From an uncultured Alphaproteobacteria bacterium (GTDB taxonomy: Bacteria > Pseudomonadota > Alphaproteobacteria > UBA6615), in NCBI GenBank assembly GCA_943787745.1, contig CALSNJ010000002.1:62001-126000 (forward strand): a DNA stretch of 64,000 nt. The letters run 5' to 3'. The notes under the pieces are model-generated. The model searched no databases. It had not been told where the DNA came from and saw only the letters and a list, made by a program, of their open reading frames with translations. Made by a program: the position numbers and the translations under genes. This document shows, piece by piece, positions 1 through 8,452 of the stretch; position 1 is the first letter of the stretch, and every line of letters begins with the position of its first letter.

Positions 1-369
1 CTTTGAGATCAGCCCCTCATAGCCGATCTGGTCGCCGAACCCGGCCACCATGGCCGCGATCTGGGTGTCGAAGAGCGGCTGGGGTGTGACGCCGCCGAAA
101 TGGTGGAAAATCTCGATGTCCTGAGAGGCCGCGTGCATCACCTTGAGCACGTCCTCATTGGCGATCAGATCGTAGAGCGGCTGCAGGTCAATCCCGTCGG
201 CCAGCGGGTCGATAATGGCCTCGTCATCCGGTCCGGCCACCTGAATCAGGCACAGGATCGGCCAGAACGTGCTCTCGCGCATGAACTCGGTATCAACGGT
301 GATGTATTCGGCGCTGGACAGCGCCTCGCAGAACGCGGCGAGAGCGCCGGAATTGGTGATGACTTTCAT
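1..369 (-). CDS. rnd: Ribonuclease D, N-terminal part (cut by window edge)
   Basis: 3'-5' exoribonuclease of the DEDD family that trims tRNA 3' ends. The reverse strand from the ATG at 369 reads [13 protein letters not shown] and then [20 protein letters not shown]. That is the first catalytic motif (the D-x-E of DTEF) and the following beta strand of RNase D. A second block, [10 protein letters not shown], carries the Asp of motif II. About 123 residues are visible; the rest, including the HRDC region, lies before position 1. It diverges from aspS, with a small GIY-YIG gene in between. An rnd/aspS neighbourhood is common in alphaproteobacteria. Confidence 0.9.
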   Translation of the reverse strand, partial: MKVITNSGALAAFCEALSSAEYITVDTEFMRESTFWPILCLIQVAGPDDEAIIDPLADGIDLQPLYDLIANEDVLKVMHAASQDIEIFHHFGGVTPQPLFDTQIAAMVAGFGDQIGYEGLISK

Positions 370-452
370 GGGCCGCGTTTCTACAGGAAATCATTCGGGG
401 CGGGAAGGCATGTCCAAATGGCGGGGATCGCCAGAACAACATTTGTCTAATC

Positions 453-866
453 CGTCATGCCCGCACTTGTTGCGGACATCCACGTGTTCGACCATGCATG
501 ATGAAAACAGGAGACGCACGCAGCCCGAATGTCTGGCAGCTGGGTGTACATCATGACGAATAAGCCCAACGGCACGCTGTATGTCGGCGTGACGTCCGAT
601 ATTGCCCGTCGAGCATGGGAGCATCGTGAGAGCGTTGTCGAAGGGTTCACCAGGAAGTACGGCTTGAAACGACTGGTTTATGTCGAATCACATGACGATA
701 TTACTGCGGCCATCCAGCGGGAAAAGACCATTAAGCATTGGCCGCGTGCGTGGCGCGTAAATCTCATCCTCGAACGGAACCCGGATTGGAACGACCTCTA
801 CGACACGCTGATATAGAGGCGTGTCGCCAATACGACGTGGATGGCCGGAACAAGTCCGGCCATGAC
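453..866. repeat. Palindromic repeat element carrying a GIY-YIG gene (R1)
   Basis: The left arm at 453-486 begins CGTCATGCCCGCACTTGTTG and runs into CATCCACGTG. The right arm at about 817-866 contains GGCGTGTC, then ACGTGGATGGCCGG, and ends CCGGCCATGAC. The arms match the two ends of the 100-bp elements at 30835-30934 and 32571-32670 in the same order and orientation. Here the middle is expanded by about 310 bp that encode the GIY-YIG protein. The arms are imperfect inverted copies of each other, and each is itself a short palindrome. Confidence 0.75.
529..816 (+). CDS. Small GIY-YIG family nuclease
   Basis: A 95-residue single-domain GIY-YIG endonuclease. The signature is visible as WVYIMTNKPNGTLYVGVTSD (VYI ... 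YVG, the GIY and YIG equivalents). It is followed by ARRAWEH with the conserved Arg, then VEGFTRKYGLKRLVY and the late Glu in QREKTIKHWPR. There is no partner domain. No good Shine-Dalgarno sequence sits close to ATG 529; an AGGAG lies about 15 nt upstream. A later start would remove the GIY motif. The TAG stop is followed directly by the right arm of a palindromic repeat, and the left arm ends about 40 nt before the start. The substrate is unknown; involvement in movement of the repeat is inference only. Confidence 0.85.
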   Translation: MSGSWVYIMTNKPNGTLYVGVTSDIARRAWEHRESVVEGFTRKYGLKRLVYVESHDDITAAIQREKTIKHWPRAWRVNLILERNPDWNDLYDTLI

Positions 867-921
867 GGCTTTGGAGTAAATGTGTTGTTGCCGGTGTCGA
901 CACTGGTGATTTGCGGAAGCC

Positions 922-950
922 TTGACACACGCACGCGTTCCATGGCCATT
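922..950 (+). promoter_or_regulatory. Possible -35 element for aspS
   Basis: A consensus TTGACA lies at 922-927, 72 nt before the aspS start. The sequence at the expected -10 distance (GCCATT, 945-950) is poor, so only the -35 hexamer is convincing. Confidence 0.25.
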
Positions 951-998
951 GGCCAACGCTCCTTCATGTTGAAATTCCAATAGATTCCGAGACCGACC

Positions 999-2795
999 AT
1001 GCATCCGTATCGATCCCATAATTGCGGCGAATTGCGCGAAGACCACGCTGGCGAGACGGTGCGTCTCTCGGGCTGGGTTCATCGCAAACGCGACCACGGC
1101 AATCTGCTGTTTGTCGACCTGCGCGACCCGTTCGGAATCACCCAATGCGTGATCGACACCTCCAGCCCGCTGTTCAAGGCTGTTGAGGATGCCCGGGTGG
1201 AATCCGTCCTGACGATTTCCGGCCCGGTGGTGACCCGCTCAGCTGAAACCATCAATGACGCGATCCCGACCGGCCACATTGAGGTCCAGCTCGCCGAGGT
1301 GAACGTCGAATCTCCGGCAGACGTGCTGCCGCTGCAGGTCAATTCCGACGAAGATACCGGCGAGGATATCCGCCTGCGTTACCGCTATCTGGACCTGCGC
1401 CGTGAAAAAGTCGCGCGCAATATCCTGCTGCGCTCGGACGTCATTTCCTCGATCCGCCGCCGCATGATCGAGGGCGGGTTCCGGGAGTTCCAGACACCGA
1501 TCCTCACCGCGTCCTCACCTGAAGGCGCACGTGACTATCTGGTGCCCTCGCGTTTGCACCCGGGCAAGTTCTACGCGCTGCCCCAGGCCCCCCAGCAGTT
1601 CAAGCAGCTGCTCATGGTGGCCGGTGTCGACAAGTACTTCCAGATTGCGCCGTGTTTCCGCGATGAAGACGCCCGGGCCGATCGCTCGCCCGGTGAGTTT
1701 TACCAGCTCGATTTTGAGATGGCCTTTGCCACCCAGGACGACGTGTTCAATGCCATCGAGCCGGTGATTGCCGGTGTGTTCGAGGAGTTCGCCGGTTTCA
1801 ACCGCGAGACCCCGTGGCCGGTGACCTCGACCCCGTTCCCGCGCATTGCCTATGCGGACTCGATGCTGAAATACGGCAACGACAAACCCGATCTGCGCAA
1901 CCCGCTGATCATCGCCGATGTCGCCGATGTGTTTGACGGGTCGGACTTCAAGATTTTCGCCGGGCTGATCGCCAAGGGCGGCACGGTCCGCGCCATTCCC
2001 GCACCGGGCGGCGGCGCACAGCCGCGCAGCTGGTTCGACAAGCTCAACGACTGGGCCCGCGAAGAGGGTGCGCCGGGGCTGGGTTACATCATTCTCGAAG
2101 ACGGGGAGGGCAAGGGCCCGATCGCCAAATTCGTGACCGGGGAGCGCCTCGAAAAGCTCAAGGAACTGACCGGCGCCAAGGATGGTGACGCGGTGTTCTT
2201 CTCCGCAGGTGATGCCGGCACGGCCGCCGACCTCGCGGGCAAGGCCCGCACGCGCATCGGCGAGGATCTCGATCTGATCGCCCAGGGCCGCTACGACTTC
2301 TGCTGGGTCGTCGATTACCCGATGTTCGAAGCCGACAAGGACACCGGCAAGATCGAGTTCTCCCACAACCCGTTCTCCATGCCCCAGGGCGAGATGGAAG
2401 CCCTGGAGACCAAGGACCCGCTCGATATACTGGCCTATCAGTATGACATCATCTGCAACGGCATTGAGCTGTCATCCGGCGCGATCCGGAACCATCGTCC
2501 GGACATTATGCTCAAGGCCTTTGAGATTGCGGGCTATGATCGCGCGGTCGTGGAGACCGAGTTCGCCGGCATGTTCAACGCCTTCCGCTTCGGCGCCCCG
2601 CCCCATGGCGGCTCCGCCCCGGGTATCGACCGCATCGTCATGCTGCTCGCCGACGAGCCCAACATCCGGGAGGTCATTGCCTTCCCGATGAACCAGCGCG
2701 CCGAAGACCTGATGATGAACGCCCCCGCGGAAGTCCCCGATGAGCGTTTGCGCGAGCTGCACCTGCGCAAGGTGCTGCCGAAGGCGCAATCCTGA
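999..2795 (+). CDS. aspS: Aspartyl-tRNA synthetase (probably non-discriminating)
   Basis: Class II synthetase that charges tRNA-Asp, 598 residues, the usual bacterial length. An N-terminal OB-fold anticodon-binding domain ([19 protein letters not shown]) is followed by motif 2 ([19 protein letters not shown]), a bacterial GAD insertion near the middle, and motif 3 ([13 protein letters not shown]). GatCAB is encoded at 28.7-32.5 kb, and many alphaproteobacteria use a non-discriminating AspRS with GatCAB to make Asn-tRNA. That this enzyme also charges tRNA-Asn is therefore inference. The start at 999 gives the conserved [12 protein letters not shown] opening. Confidence 0.97.
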   Translation: MHPYRSHNCGELREDHAGETVRLSGWVHRKRDHGNLLFVDLRDPFGITQCVIDTSSPLFKAVEDARVESVLTISGPVVTRSAETINDAIPTGHIEVQLAEVNVESPADVLPLQVNSDEDTGEDIRLRYRYLDLRREKVARNILLRSDVISSIRRRMIEGGFREFQTPILTASSPEGARDYLVPSRLHPGKFYALPQAPQQFKQLLMVAGVDKYFQIAPCFRDEDARADRSPGEFYQLDFEMAFATQDDVFNAIEPVIAGVFEEFAGFNRETPWPVTSTPFPRIAYADSMLKYGNDKPDLRNPLIIADVADVFDGSDFKIFAGLIAKGGTVRAIPAPGGGAQPRSWFDKLNDWAREEGAPGLGYIILEDGEGKGPIAKFVTGERLEKLKELTGAKDGDAVFFSAGDAGTAADLAGKARTRIGEDLDLIAQGRYDFCWVVDYPMFEADKDTGKIEFSHNPFSMPQGEMEALETKDPLDILAYQYDIICNGIELSSGAIRNHRPDIMLKAFEIAGYDRAVVETEFAGMFNAFRFGAPPHGGSAPGIDRIVMLLADEPNIREVIAFPMNQRAEDLMMNAPAEVPDERLRELHLRKVLPKAQS

Positions 2796-2871
2796 TCTGC
2801 ATTCGCAAGTCTGGACGTATCGACGGTCCGGCTGGCTATAATGCCGGTCAGACTTGCTGATGGAGGAAACG

Positions 2872-3429
2872 ATGCCCGCCACACCCACACCCAGACTGGC
2901 CCATATGGGGCTGTTCACCCGCGATATGACGCCCATGCTCGACTTCTACACCGGGCCCATGGGGCTGACGATCACCGACGAAGGCACCTATGGCGACCCG
3001 CCCTCGCGGATCGTCTTTATGTCGAACGATCCCCATGAGCATCACCAGTTTGTGCTGGTCCAGCCGGGCGAAGTGGCCCCGGATGAGGACAAGTTTATCG
3101 CCCAGCAAATCTCGTTTCTGGTGGACACGCTGGAAGACCTGCAGACGCTGTATGCGCGGATCACCGATGCCGGGCAGGAGGTGGGCCGGGCCATCACCCA
3201 TGGCAATGCCTGGTCGTTCTATTTCCACGATATCGATGGCAACCGGATCGAGTGCTACACCCACACGCCGTGGTACGTGCCCCAGCCTCATGCCCACAAC
3301 ATGGATCTGATGCAGCCGGCCGACGAAGTGCGTGCCCAGACCGAGGCCCATTGCCGGGCCATGGAAGGTTTCATGATGGCCGAAGACTGGCGCGCGAAAA
3401 TTTCGGCGAAGATGGCCGCGCGCGGCTAG
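2872..3429 (+). CDS. VOC-family (glyoxalase/dioxygenase-fold) protein
   Basis: 185 residues in the vicinal-oxygen-chelate fold. The protein opens LAHMGLFTRDMTPMLDFYTGPMG, the first beta-alpha-beta half. The second half ends FYFHDIDGNRIECYTHTPWYVPQPHAHN. The N-terminal His, a central HQF His and the Glu of IECY are candidate metal ligands. The start at ATG 2872 follows a clear GGAGGA at 2862-2867; an in-frame TTG at 2854 lies upstream of this site and is less likely. It is 69 nt upstream of an alpha/beta hydrolase in the same direction, so a small catabolic pair is possible. The substrate is unknown. Confidence 0.85.
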   Translation: MPATPTPRLAHMGLFTRDMTPMLDFYTGPMGLTITDEGTYGDPPSRIVFMSNDPHEHHQFVLVQPGEVAPDEDKFIAQQISFLVDTLEDLQTLYARITDAGQEVGRAITHGNAWSFYFHDIDGNRIECYTHTPWYVPQPHAHNMDLMQPADEVRAQTEAHCRAMEGFMMAEDWRAKISAKMAARG

Positions 3430-3497
3430 TCCTCGCGCCGTTGCACCGATAAAGTGCGGCCACGGTTTTTCACTAATTTCGGAACAGGGTTTGCGCG

Positions 3498-4298
3498 ATG
3501 AACATCGAACTGAACGGCATTAATTTTCGCTATGAGATCGATGGGCCCGAAGGCGCGCCATGGATCATGTTCTCGAACTCGCTGACCACGGACGTCACCA
3601 TGTGGGACACCGAGGTGGCGCAGTTGAAGGACCGCTACCGCATTCTGCGCTATGACACCCGTGGCCACGGCCAGACCGAGGCCTCACCTGCGCCCTATAG
3701 TTTCGAGGTGCTGGTCGGGGACGTGATTGCTCTGATGGATGCCGTGGGTGTCGACAAGGCGCACTACATCGGATTGTCGCTGGGCGGCATGACCGGGCTG
3801 GGGGTGGCCATCGAGTATGGTGATCGCCTGCTGAGTCTGGCGGCCTGCGATGCGCGCCCGTTTGCCAACCCGGAATGGGCGGCACCCTGGGTCGAGCGCA
3901 TTGCGATTGCCCGTGAAAAGGGCATGGAAGCGCTGGTCGAGCCAACCGTGGCCCGCTGGTTCACCGAAGATTTCCAGAAGGTCGCCGCCAATGCACCGGT
4001 ACTCGACCATGTCCGCAAAATGATCCGCGAGACATCCGTGGATGGATACACGGGTTGCGCGGGTGCTCTGCAGGGCCTGAACTATCTGCCCCGGCTGGGT
4101 GAGATCAAGGTGCCGAGCTTGTTCATGACCGGTGCCACCGATGGCAGCACGCCGCCGGAATGTTCCCGCCAGATGCAGGAAGGGGTTCCGGGGTCCCAAT
4201 GCGTGATCGTCGATCCGGCCTCACACATCTCGAACCTGGAAAACCCCGAACAGTTCGATGCGGCACTGTTTGCGCATCTCGAGCGGGCTTCTGCCTGA
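3498..4298 (+). CDS. Alpha/beta hydrolase, 3-oxoadipate enol-lactonase-like
   Basis: A 266-residue alpha/beta hydrolase close in length and motifs to PcaD, which opens 3-oxoadipate enol-lactone in the beta-ketoadipate pathway. The oxyanion region is FSNSLTTDVTMWD. YDTRGHGQTEA follows, then the nucleophile elbow GLSLGGMTG, an acid in MTGATDGSTPP, and the His in DPASHISNLENP. No other pca genes lie nearby, so true enol-lactonase activity is not established. The preceding VOC gene might be co-transcribed. Confidence 0.8.
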   Translation: MNIELNGINFRYEIDGPEGAPWIMFSNSLTTDVTMWDTEVAQLKDRYRILRYDTRGHGQTEASPAPYSFEVLVGDVIALMDAVGVDKAHYIGLSLGGMTGLGVAIEYGDRLLSLAACDARPFANPEWAAPWVERIAIAREKGMEALVEPTVARWFTEDFQKVAANAPVLDHVRKMIRETSVDGYTGCAGALQGLNYLPRLGEIKVPSLFMTGATDGSTPPECSRQMQEGVPGSQCVIVDPASHISNLENPEQFDAALFAHLERASA

Positions 4299-4428
4299 CG
4301 AAACCCTAAAACTCTTCCCATTGTTAACGCTCTCCTAAGCGTGTCTCCGCCATGGTGTTGGAATACCAAGGATTGCGCGTCGTCCAGCCTGTGATGCTGG
4401 TGCCATGCGCGGCAAGGGGAGAGGGTTT

Positions 4429-5661
4429 ATGTCCGGTTCTGAATCGGCAGCACGGGTGATTTTTACCGGCGCGGGGATCGCCGTTGCGGTGGTTGCGATG
4501 TTGCACGGCAGCGGCGCGTTTGCCCAGTCCACGGGCGTGCAACCCACGCCTGTTGTCTCCCAGACCACGATCACACCGGTCTACGACAATCAGATGCTGA
4601 CCGCCTTTGCCCGGGCGGCGCGCGATATCAGCGGCCTGCGCAACCGGTACATGCCCCGCATCACCGCAGCCAATATCGCCGAACGAACCGAACGCGCCGA
4701 AGCTCTGTTCGATGAGATGCGCGCGCGGATGCATGATGCGATCGACGCGGCCGGGCTGACGATCCCCGATTATGAGGGGATTTCGGCAGCTTCCGCACGC
4801 GATGCCGATTTGCGCAGCCGGATCGATACAATTCTGACCGGCGGGACACCCCGTCCTGCCGCTGCGCCGCGTACACCCGTTGTGGCGGGACCGGCCCGAC
4901 CTTCGGTCCAGACCGGCGGATCGATGGCGAGCGCCCAGCGTAACGTTGACGACGCGGCCGCCCGGCGAGAGATCGCTGATCTGAAGCGGCGCCTTTCGGC
5001 CGCCGAGAAACGCCTTCAGACCGAACGCCGACAGGCCCTGAGTGAGCGCACAGCGCTGATTGCCGACCATAAGTCCCGAATTGACGACATGGCAGTGCAG
5101 CTTGCCGCGCGTCCGTCTGTCGAAGACACCGCTGCCGCGAACCGCGCCTTGACCCACGCCATGATTGCCCAGACGCGCACCGATGCGGAACGGGTCTCGC
5201 TGCGGCGTGAGATCGCGCATCTGTCTCGCAGCCTGAAAAACTCCGTTGCGGGGCTGGCGGCTCTGGGCGACGAGCTGGCCAGTGGGGCTGCCAATGGCAT
5301 TGGTCAGCCGTTCTCGCGCCTTGATCCCGAGCCGGTGTTGTTTGCCGGGAGCGCGTCGGGGCTGTCACGTGGACTGGTGGCGGCTCAGCCAAATGTGGTG
5401 ATGCAGGCTCGCCTTGATGCCGCCCAGACACGTAATCTGACCTTGCAGGCCACCCACGCGGCCCAGCGCGCGGCTTTGCACCGAGAGATCGAGCGGATTT
5501 CCCATGACCTCTCGGTGACGCTTGTGTCGCTGACGATGCTGGATACAGCTCTGGTGGATTCGCAAACGGGTGACTTTGAAACCCACCCCTATATGTCTGT
5601 CGAACCACCTGTCGGGGCGGGTTTTAAACCCGCCCGCACTGCAGACGACGTTGCAGGTTAA
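4429..5661 (+). CDS. Exported coiled-coil protein of unknown function
   Basis: About 410 residues. The N-terminus has a signal-anchor or signal peptide (VIFTGAGIAVAVVAMLHGSGAFAQ, with a plausible AFA-Q cleavage). A Pro/Ala-rich stretch follows, then a long charged region with heptad character (REIADLKRRLSAAEKRLQTE and onward). The start at ATG 4429 sits after GGGGAGAGG; an upstream ATG at 4405 is possible. The last dozen codons (VGAGFKPARTADDVAG) are encoded by a GFKPA-type palindromic repeat, so the original C-terminus has probably been overwritten. I do not recognise a family. It precedes a DUF2937-like membrane protein, and an envelope role is inference. Confidence 0.6.
   Translation: MSGSESAARVIFTGAGIAVAVVAMLHGSGAFAQSTGVQPTPVVSQTTITPVYDNQMLTAFARAARDISGLRNRYMPRITAANIAERTERAEALFDEMRARMHDAIDAAGLTIPDYEGISAASARDADLRSRIDTILTGGTPRPAAAPRTPVVAGPARPSVQTGGSMASAQRNVDDAAARREIADLKRRLSAAEKRLQTERRQALSERTALIADHKSRIDDMAVQLAARPSVEDTAAANRALTHAMIAQTRTDAERVSLRREIAHLSRSLKNSVAGLAALGDELASGAANGIGQPFSRLDPEPVLFAGSASGLSRGLVAAQPNVVMQARLDAAQTRNLTLQATHAAQRAALHREIERISHDLSVTLVSLTMLDTALVDSQTGDFETHPYMSVEPPVGAGFKPARTADDVAG
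5614..5636. repeat. GFKPA-type palindromic repeat inside a coding end
   Basis: GGGCGGGTTTTAAACCCGCC is a near-perfect palindrome. The same family occurs at 34635-34655 and 34686-34708, where it also affects a gene end. Translated, it gives GAGFKPAR. Confidence 0.6.
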
Positions 5662-5714
5662 GCGACCGCGGGATTCTTCATATCCTCGCCGCAATTCCTG
5701 ACTAAAATTACTTC

Positions 5715-6197
5715 ATGCGATGGGCATGGGCGAAAATTCTGACATTGATTGGCGCGGCAATCGCCGCTGTGTTTGCCGCGGGCAGCGCGCAGGGCCCGGC
5801 ATTCGTGCAGGCTTACCTGCAACGTCTTGGTGGACATATCGACGAAGCACGCCGCACGGTTGAGGAACTGCGCAATGGCGCGGTGTCGCGCAGCGTGACC
5901 GATGATGGCTCCCGCGAGCGCCTTGTGGAGGCTTTTACCGCCCGATTGGCGGAGCTTGAAGCAAGCCGGGACGCCATTCTGAACGCCCATCCCTTATGGC
6001 AACCGCTGGCCATGGCGCGGCAGGCAGACCGGGATATTGCTTCGGCCACGGCGGATGCGTTCACACCGGCCATGCCGCTTGATCCCAACAGCCTGATCTA
6101 TGCGGTGATCGGCCTGGCGCTGGGCTGGGCGATCTGGGAATTGCTGCAATGGCCGGTCAAGGCCCGGGTTCGAAAGCGGCGCGCGCGACTGCGCTGA
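5715..6197 (+). CDS. DUF2937-like membrane protein
   Basis: 160 residues with an N-terminal membrane segment (ILTLIGAAIAAVFAAGSA). A central helical periplasmic or cytoplasmic stretch includes the motif YLQRLGGHIDEARRTVEEL. A second membrane segment (LIYAVIGLALGWAIWELL) is followed by a highly basic tail (KARVRKRRARLR). This arrangement resembles DUF2937 proteins, whose function is unknown. It lies 53 nt after the coiled-coil gene on the same strand and may be co-expressed. Confidence 0.6.
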   Translation: MRWAWAKILTLIGAAIAAVFAAGSAQGPAFVQAYLQRLGGHIDEARRTVEELRNGAVSRSVTDDGSRERLVEAFTARLAELEASRDAILNAHPLWQPLAMARQADRDIASATADAFTPAMPLDPNSLIYAVIGLALGWAIWELLQWPVKARVRKRRARLR

Positions 6198-6334
6198 CGC
6201 CACGAAACTCAGGAATCCGGCTCCTTTCGGGCAGGGCGAGATGTTCTGGATTTTGGAACCCTGCAGTGGTCATCTTTGAACGGTTGCCCTATATCTCGCG
6301 CAACACAAAAATATGAATACGGGGGGAGCATCCG

Positions 6335-7318
6335 ATGCGCGCAGCTTTTTATGACAAACTTGGTCCGGCCAATGAAGTTCTGACGATTGGCGAGCAGCCG
6401 ACGCCGGAACCCGCTCCGGGCGAGGTTCGTGTGAAACTCAAAACCTCAGGCGTGAACCCTTCGGACTGGAAAGCACGGCTGCGCGGCCGTGGAGGCAGCA
6501 TTCCGTTCCCGCTGATCATTCCCCAGAGCGATGGCGCGGGCGTGATTGATGCTGTGGGCGATGGCGTGGACGCCAGCCGGGTTGGCAAGCGTGTCTGGCT
6601 GATGAACGGCCAGTGGATGCGCCCCTTCGGAACCGCCGCAGAATACATCTGCACCGGCTCCAAATTCGTGATCGACCTGCCTGATGGTGTGGATATGGCT
6701 GAAGCTGCCTGTTTTGGCATTCCGTTCCTCACGGCGCATCGCGCGGTGATGTTCGATGGGCCCGTCGATGGCCAGACAATCCTCGTACAGGGTGGGGCTG
6801 GGGCCGTTGGTCATCATGCGATCCAGGTGGCCAAGGCCAATGGCGCGCGGGTCATCACCACCGTGAGCTCGGACGAGAAAGCTGAGTACACCAAAAACGC
6901 CGGTGCAGATGAGGTCGTGAACTATCGCACCGAAGATGTGCCCGAACGCATTCTTGCAATGACGGACGGCAAGGGTGCCGATCGTATTGTCGAGTTGAAT
7001 ATTTCGGCCAACGCGCCCCTGTACGGCCAGATTCTCGCACCCAATGGGACTGTGATCGTTTATGGCACCAATGACCTGATGGCCAGCGTTCCCGCGCAGG
7101 ACTTCATCGTCAAATGGGCGTCACTCAAGTGGTTCATTGTCTACACAATCAGTGACGAACAGCGTGACGAAGGCGTGGCGGCGCTGAACAAGATGCTTGC
7201 CGAGGGCACTCTGAAGACCACGATTGCCAAGCGCTTCTCTCTCGATGACGTCGTTGCGGCCCATCAGATGGTGGAAGAGGGACGCCATATCGGCAACGTC
7301 GTGCTCGATATCGCCTGA
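6335..7318 (+). CDS. Zinc-independent quinone oxidoreductase (MDR superfamily)
   Basis: 327 residues of the medium-chain dehydrogenase/reductase superfamily, quinone reductase branch. It has an N-terminal GroES-like domain (GEVRVKLKTSGVNPSDWKARL), the nucleotide-binding motif VQGGAGAVGHHAIQVAK, and a C-terminal half including DDVVAAHQMVEEGRHIGNVV. The Cys/His zinc ligands of alcohol dehydrogenases are absent, as expected for NADPH:quinone reductases. A rho-independent-type hairpin follows its stop and separates it from the channel gene. The exact substrate cannot be told. Confidence 0.85.
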   Translation: MRAAFYDKLGPANEVLTIGEQPTPEPAPGEVRVKLKTSGVNPSDWKARLRGRGGSIPFPLIIPQSDGAGVIDAVGDGVDASRVGKRVWLMNGQWMRPFGTAAEYICTGSKFVIDLPDGVDMAEAACFGIPFLTAHRAVMFDGPVDGQTILVQGGAGAVGHHAIQVAKANGARVITTVSSDEKAEYTKNAGADEVVNYRTEDVPERILAMTDGKGADRIVELNISANAPLYGQILAPNGTVIVYGTNDLMASVPAQDFIVKWASLKWFIVYTISDEQRDEGVAALNKMLAEGTLKTTIAKRFSLDDVVAAHQMVEEGRHIGNVVLDIA

Positions 7319-7339
7319 TCCTGTACACCCCAAATCTTG

Positions 7340-7389
7340 CCGGACAGCCGCACACACCCCATATACGCGGCTGTCCGGAGAGTTTTTTT
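7340..7389 (+). terminator. Strong hairpin plus T-run just before the channel start
   Basis: A perfect 12-bp stem (7340-7351 with 7367-7378, CCGGACAGCCGC) encloses a 15-nt loop and is followed by seven Ts at 7383-7389. It looks like a terminator for the upstream quinone reductase. The T-run ends only 2 nt before the channel ATG, and the channel's GGAG (7377-7380) overlaps the 3' arm, so it could also act on channel expression. Confidence 0.75.
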
Positions 7390-7391
7390 CA

Positions 7392-8237
7392 ATGTCTCAT
7401 TCTTCTGCCTCAAACCCGAGCGGCCACCGCGCGCGGCTTCGCGAGCTCGTTGAGAGTCCGCGGTTCCGTTATCCGATCCTGTTGCTGATCTTCATCAATG
7501 CGATTGCGCTGGGGCTGGAAACCTCCGACACGGTGATGAATGCCGCCGGAGATGTGCTCTACACCCTCGACCGGGCTATTCTCGTGGTGTTTGTCGCTGA
7601 GCTCGTATTGCGCATTTATGCGCACGGTCTGCGGTTCTTCCGCGACCCGTGGGGTTTGTTCGATTTCTTTGTGGTCACGATCGCGCTGATGCCGGCCAGC
7701 GGCGAATTCGCCGTCTTGCGCGCTCTGCGCGTGTTGCGCGCCCTTCGTTTGATTTCCGGTGTCCCGCGTTTGCGCCGCGTGGTGGAGGCGTTGCTGCGCT
7801 CACTGCCGGGTATCGGGGCGGTTGCTGCGCTCCTGCTGCTGATTTTCTATGTCTTCGCGGTGATGGGCACAAAGCTCTATGCCGAGAACTTCCCGCAGTG
7901 GTTCGGGACCATCGGTGAATCGATGTACTCCCTGTTCCAGATCATGACGCTGGAAAGCTGGTCGATGGGCATCGTGCGTCCGGTCATGGATGTCCACCCC
8001 TATGCCTGGGCGTTCTTTGTGCCTTTCGTGATTATCTCAAGTTTTGCGGTCCTGAACCTGTTCATCGCGATCATTGTTGATTCGATGCAGACCCTGCATG
8101 AGGAAGAGGACGCACGCGCCGCCGCTCTGGAGGCACTGGAGCCGCAACCCAAAGATCCCACCGCACGGGAGATCGCGGCCTTGCGGGACGAACTCCGCGA
8201 AATGCGAGCCTTACTCGAACGCGATGTAAACCACTGA
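7392..8237 (+). CDS. Bacterial voltage-gated sodium channel (NaChBac/NavAb type)
   Basis: 281-residue single-domain, six-helix channel that works as a homotetramer in the inner membrane. S1 is PILLLIFINAIALGLE. S4 carries regularly spaced arginines (LRALRVLRALRLISG), and the S4-S5 linker is RLRRVVEALLRS. The selectivity filter TLESWSMG is the sodium-selective signature of NavAb-like channels. S6 (VIISSFAVLNLFIAIIVDSM) leads into a C-terminal coiled coil ending EIAALRDELREMRALLE. The start at 7392 was chosen because the 56 codons upstream lie in the terminator and the previous gene. In alkaliphiles such channels serve sodium homeostasis and motility; the role here is inference. Confidence 0.93.
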   Translation: MSHSSASNPSGHRARLRELVESPRFRYPILLLIFINAIALGLETSDTVMNAAGDVLYTLDRAILVVFVAELVLRIYAHGLRFFRDPWGLFDFFVVTIALMPASGEFAVLRALRVLRALRLISGVPRLRRVVEALLRSLPGIGAVAALLLLIFYVFAVMGTKLYAENFPQWFGTIGESMYSLFQIMTLESWSMGIVRPVMDVHPYAWAFFVPFVIISSFAVLNLFIAIIVDSMQTLHEEEDARAAALEALEPQPKDPTAREIAALRDELREMRALLERDVNH

Positions 8238-8452
8238 AAACAATATATAAATTATATCGACATTGACTCTTGTTGAGAGCTTGTAACGCGCTGTAATTAA
8301 AGGAAAAAATATATAGGTCGAAACATTATGAGGTTTATCGGTTCCTAATGAATCAATGAATCTAATGTTTTATGGGCTTATCTTCATTTTTCTCTTCCCA
8401 AATCGAGTCGCACCCGTTCATTGTCGGTTTCTGGCGAGCGGGAGACATATTG

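Noticed and set aside
1515-2366. 283-aa ORF antisense to aspS
   Set aside because: Shadow of the strongly biased codon use in aspS; no independent signals.
4320-4345. TTGTTAACGCTC as a CtrA binding site upstream of the coiled-coil gene
   Set aside because: Only a half-site is visible and the second half at the right spacing is missing.
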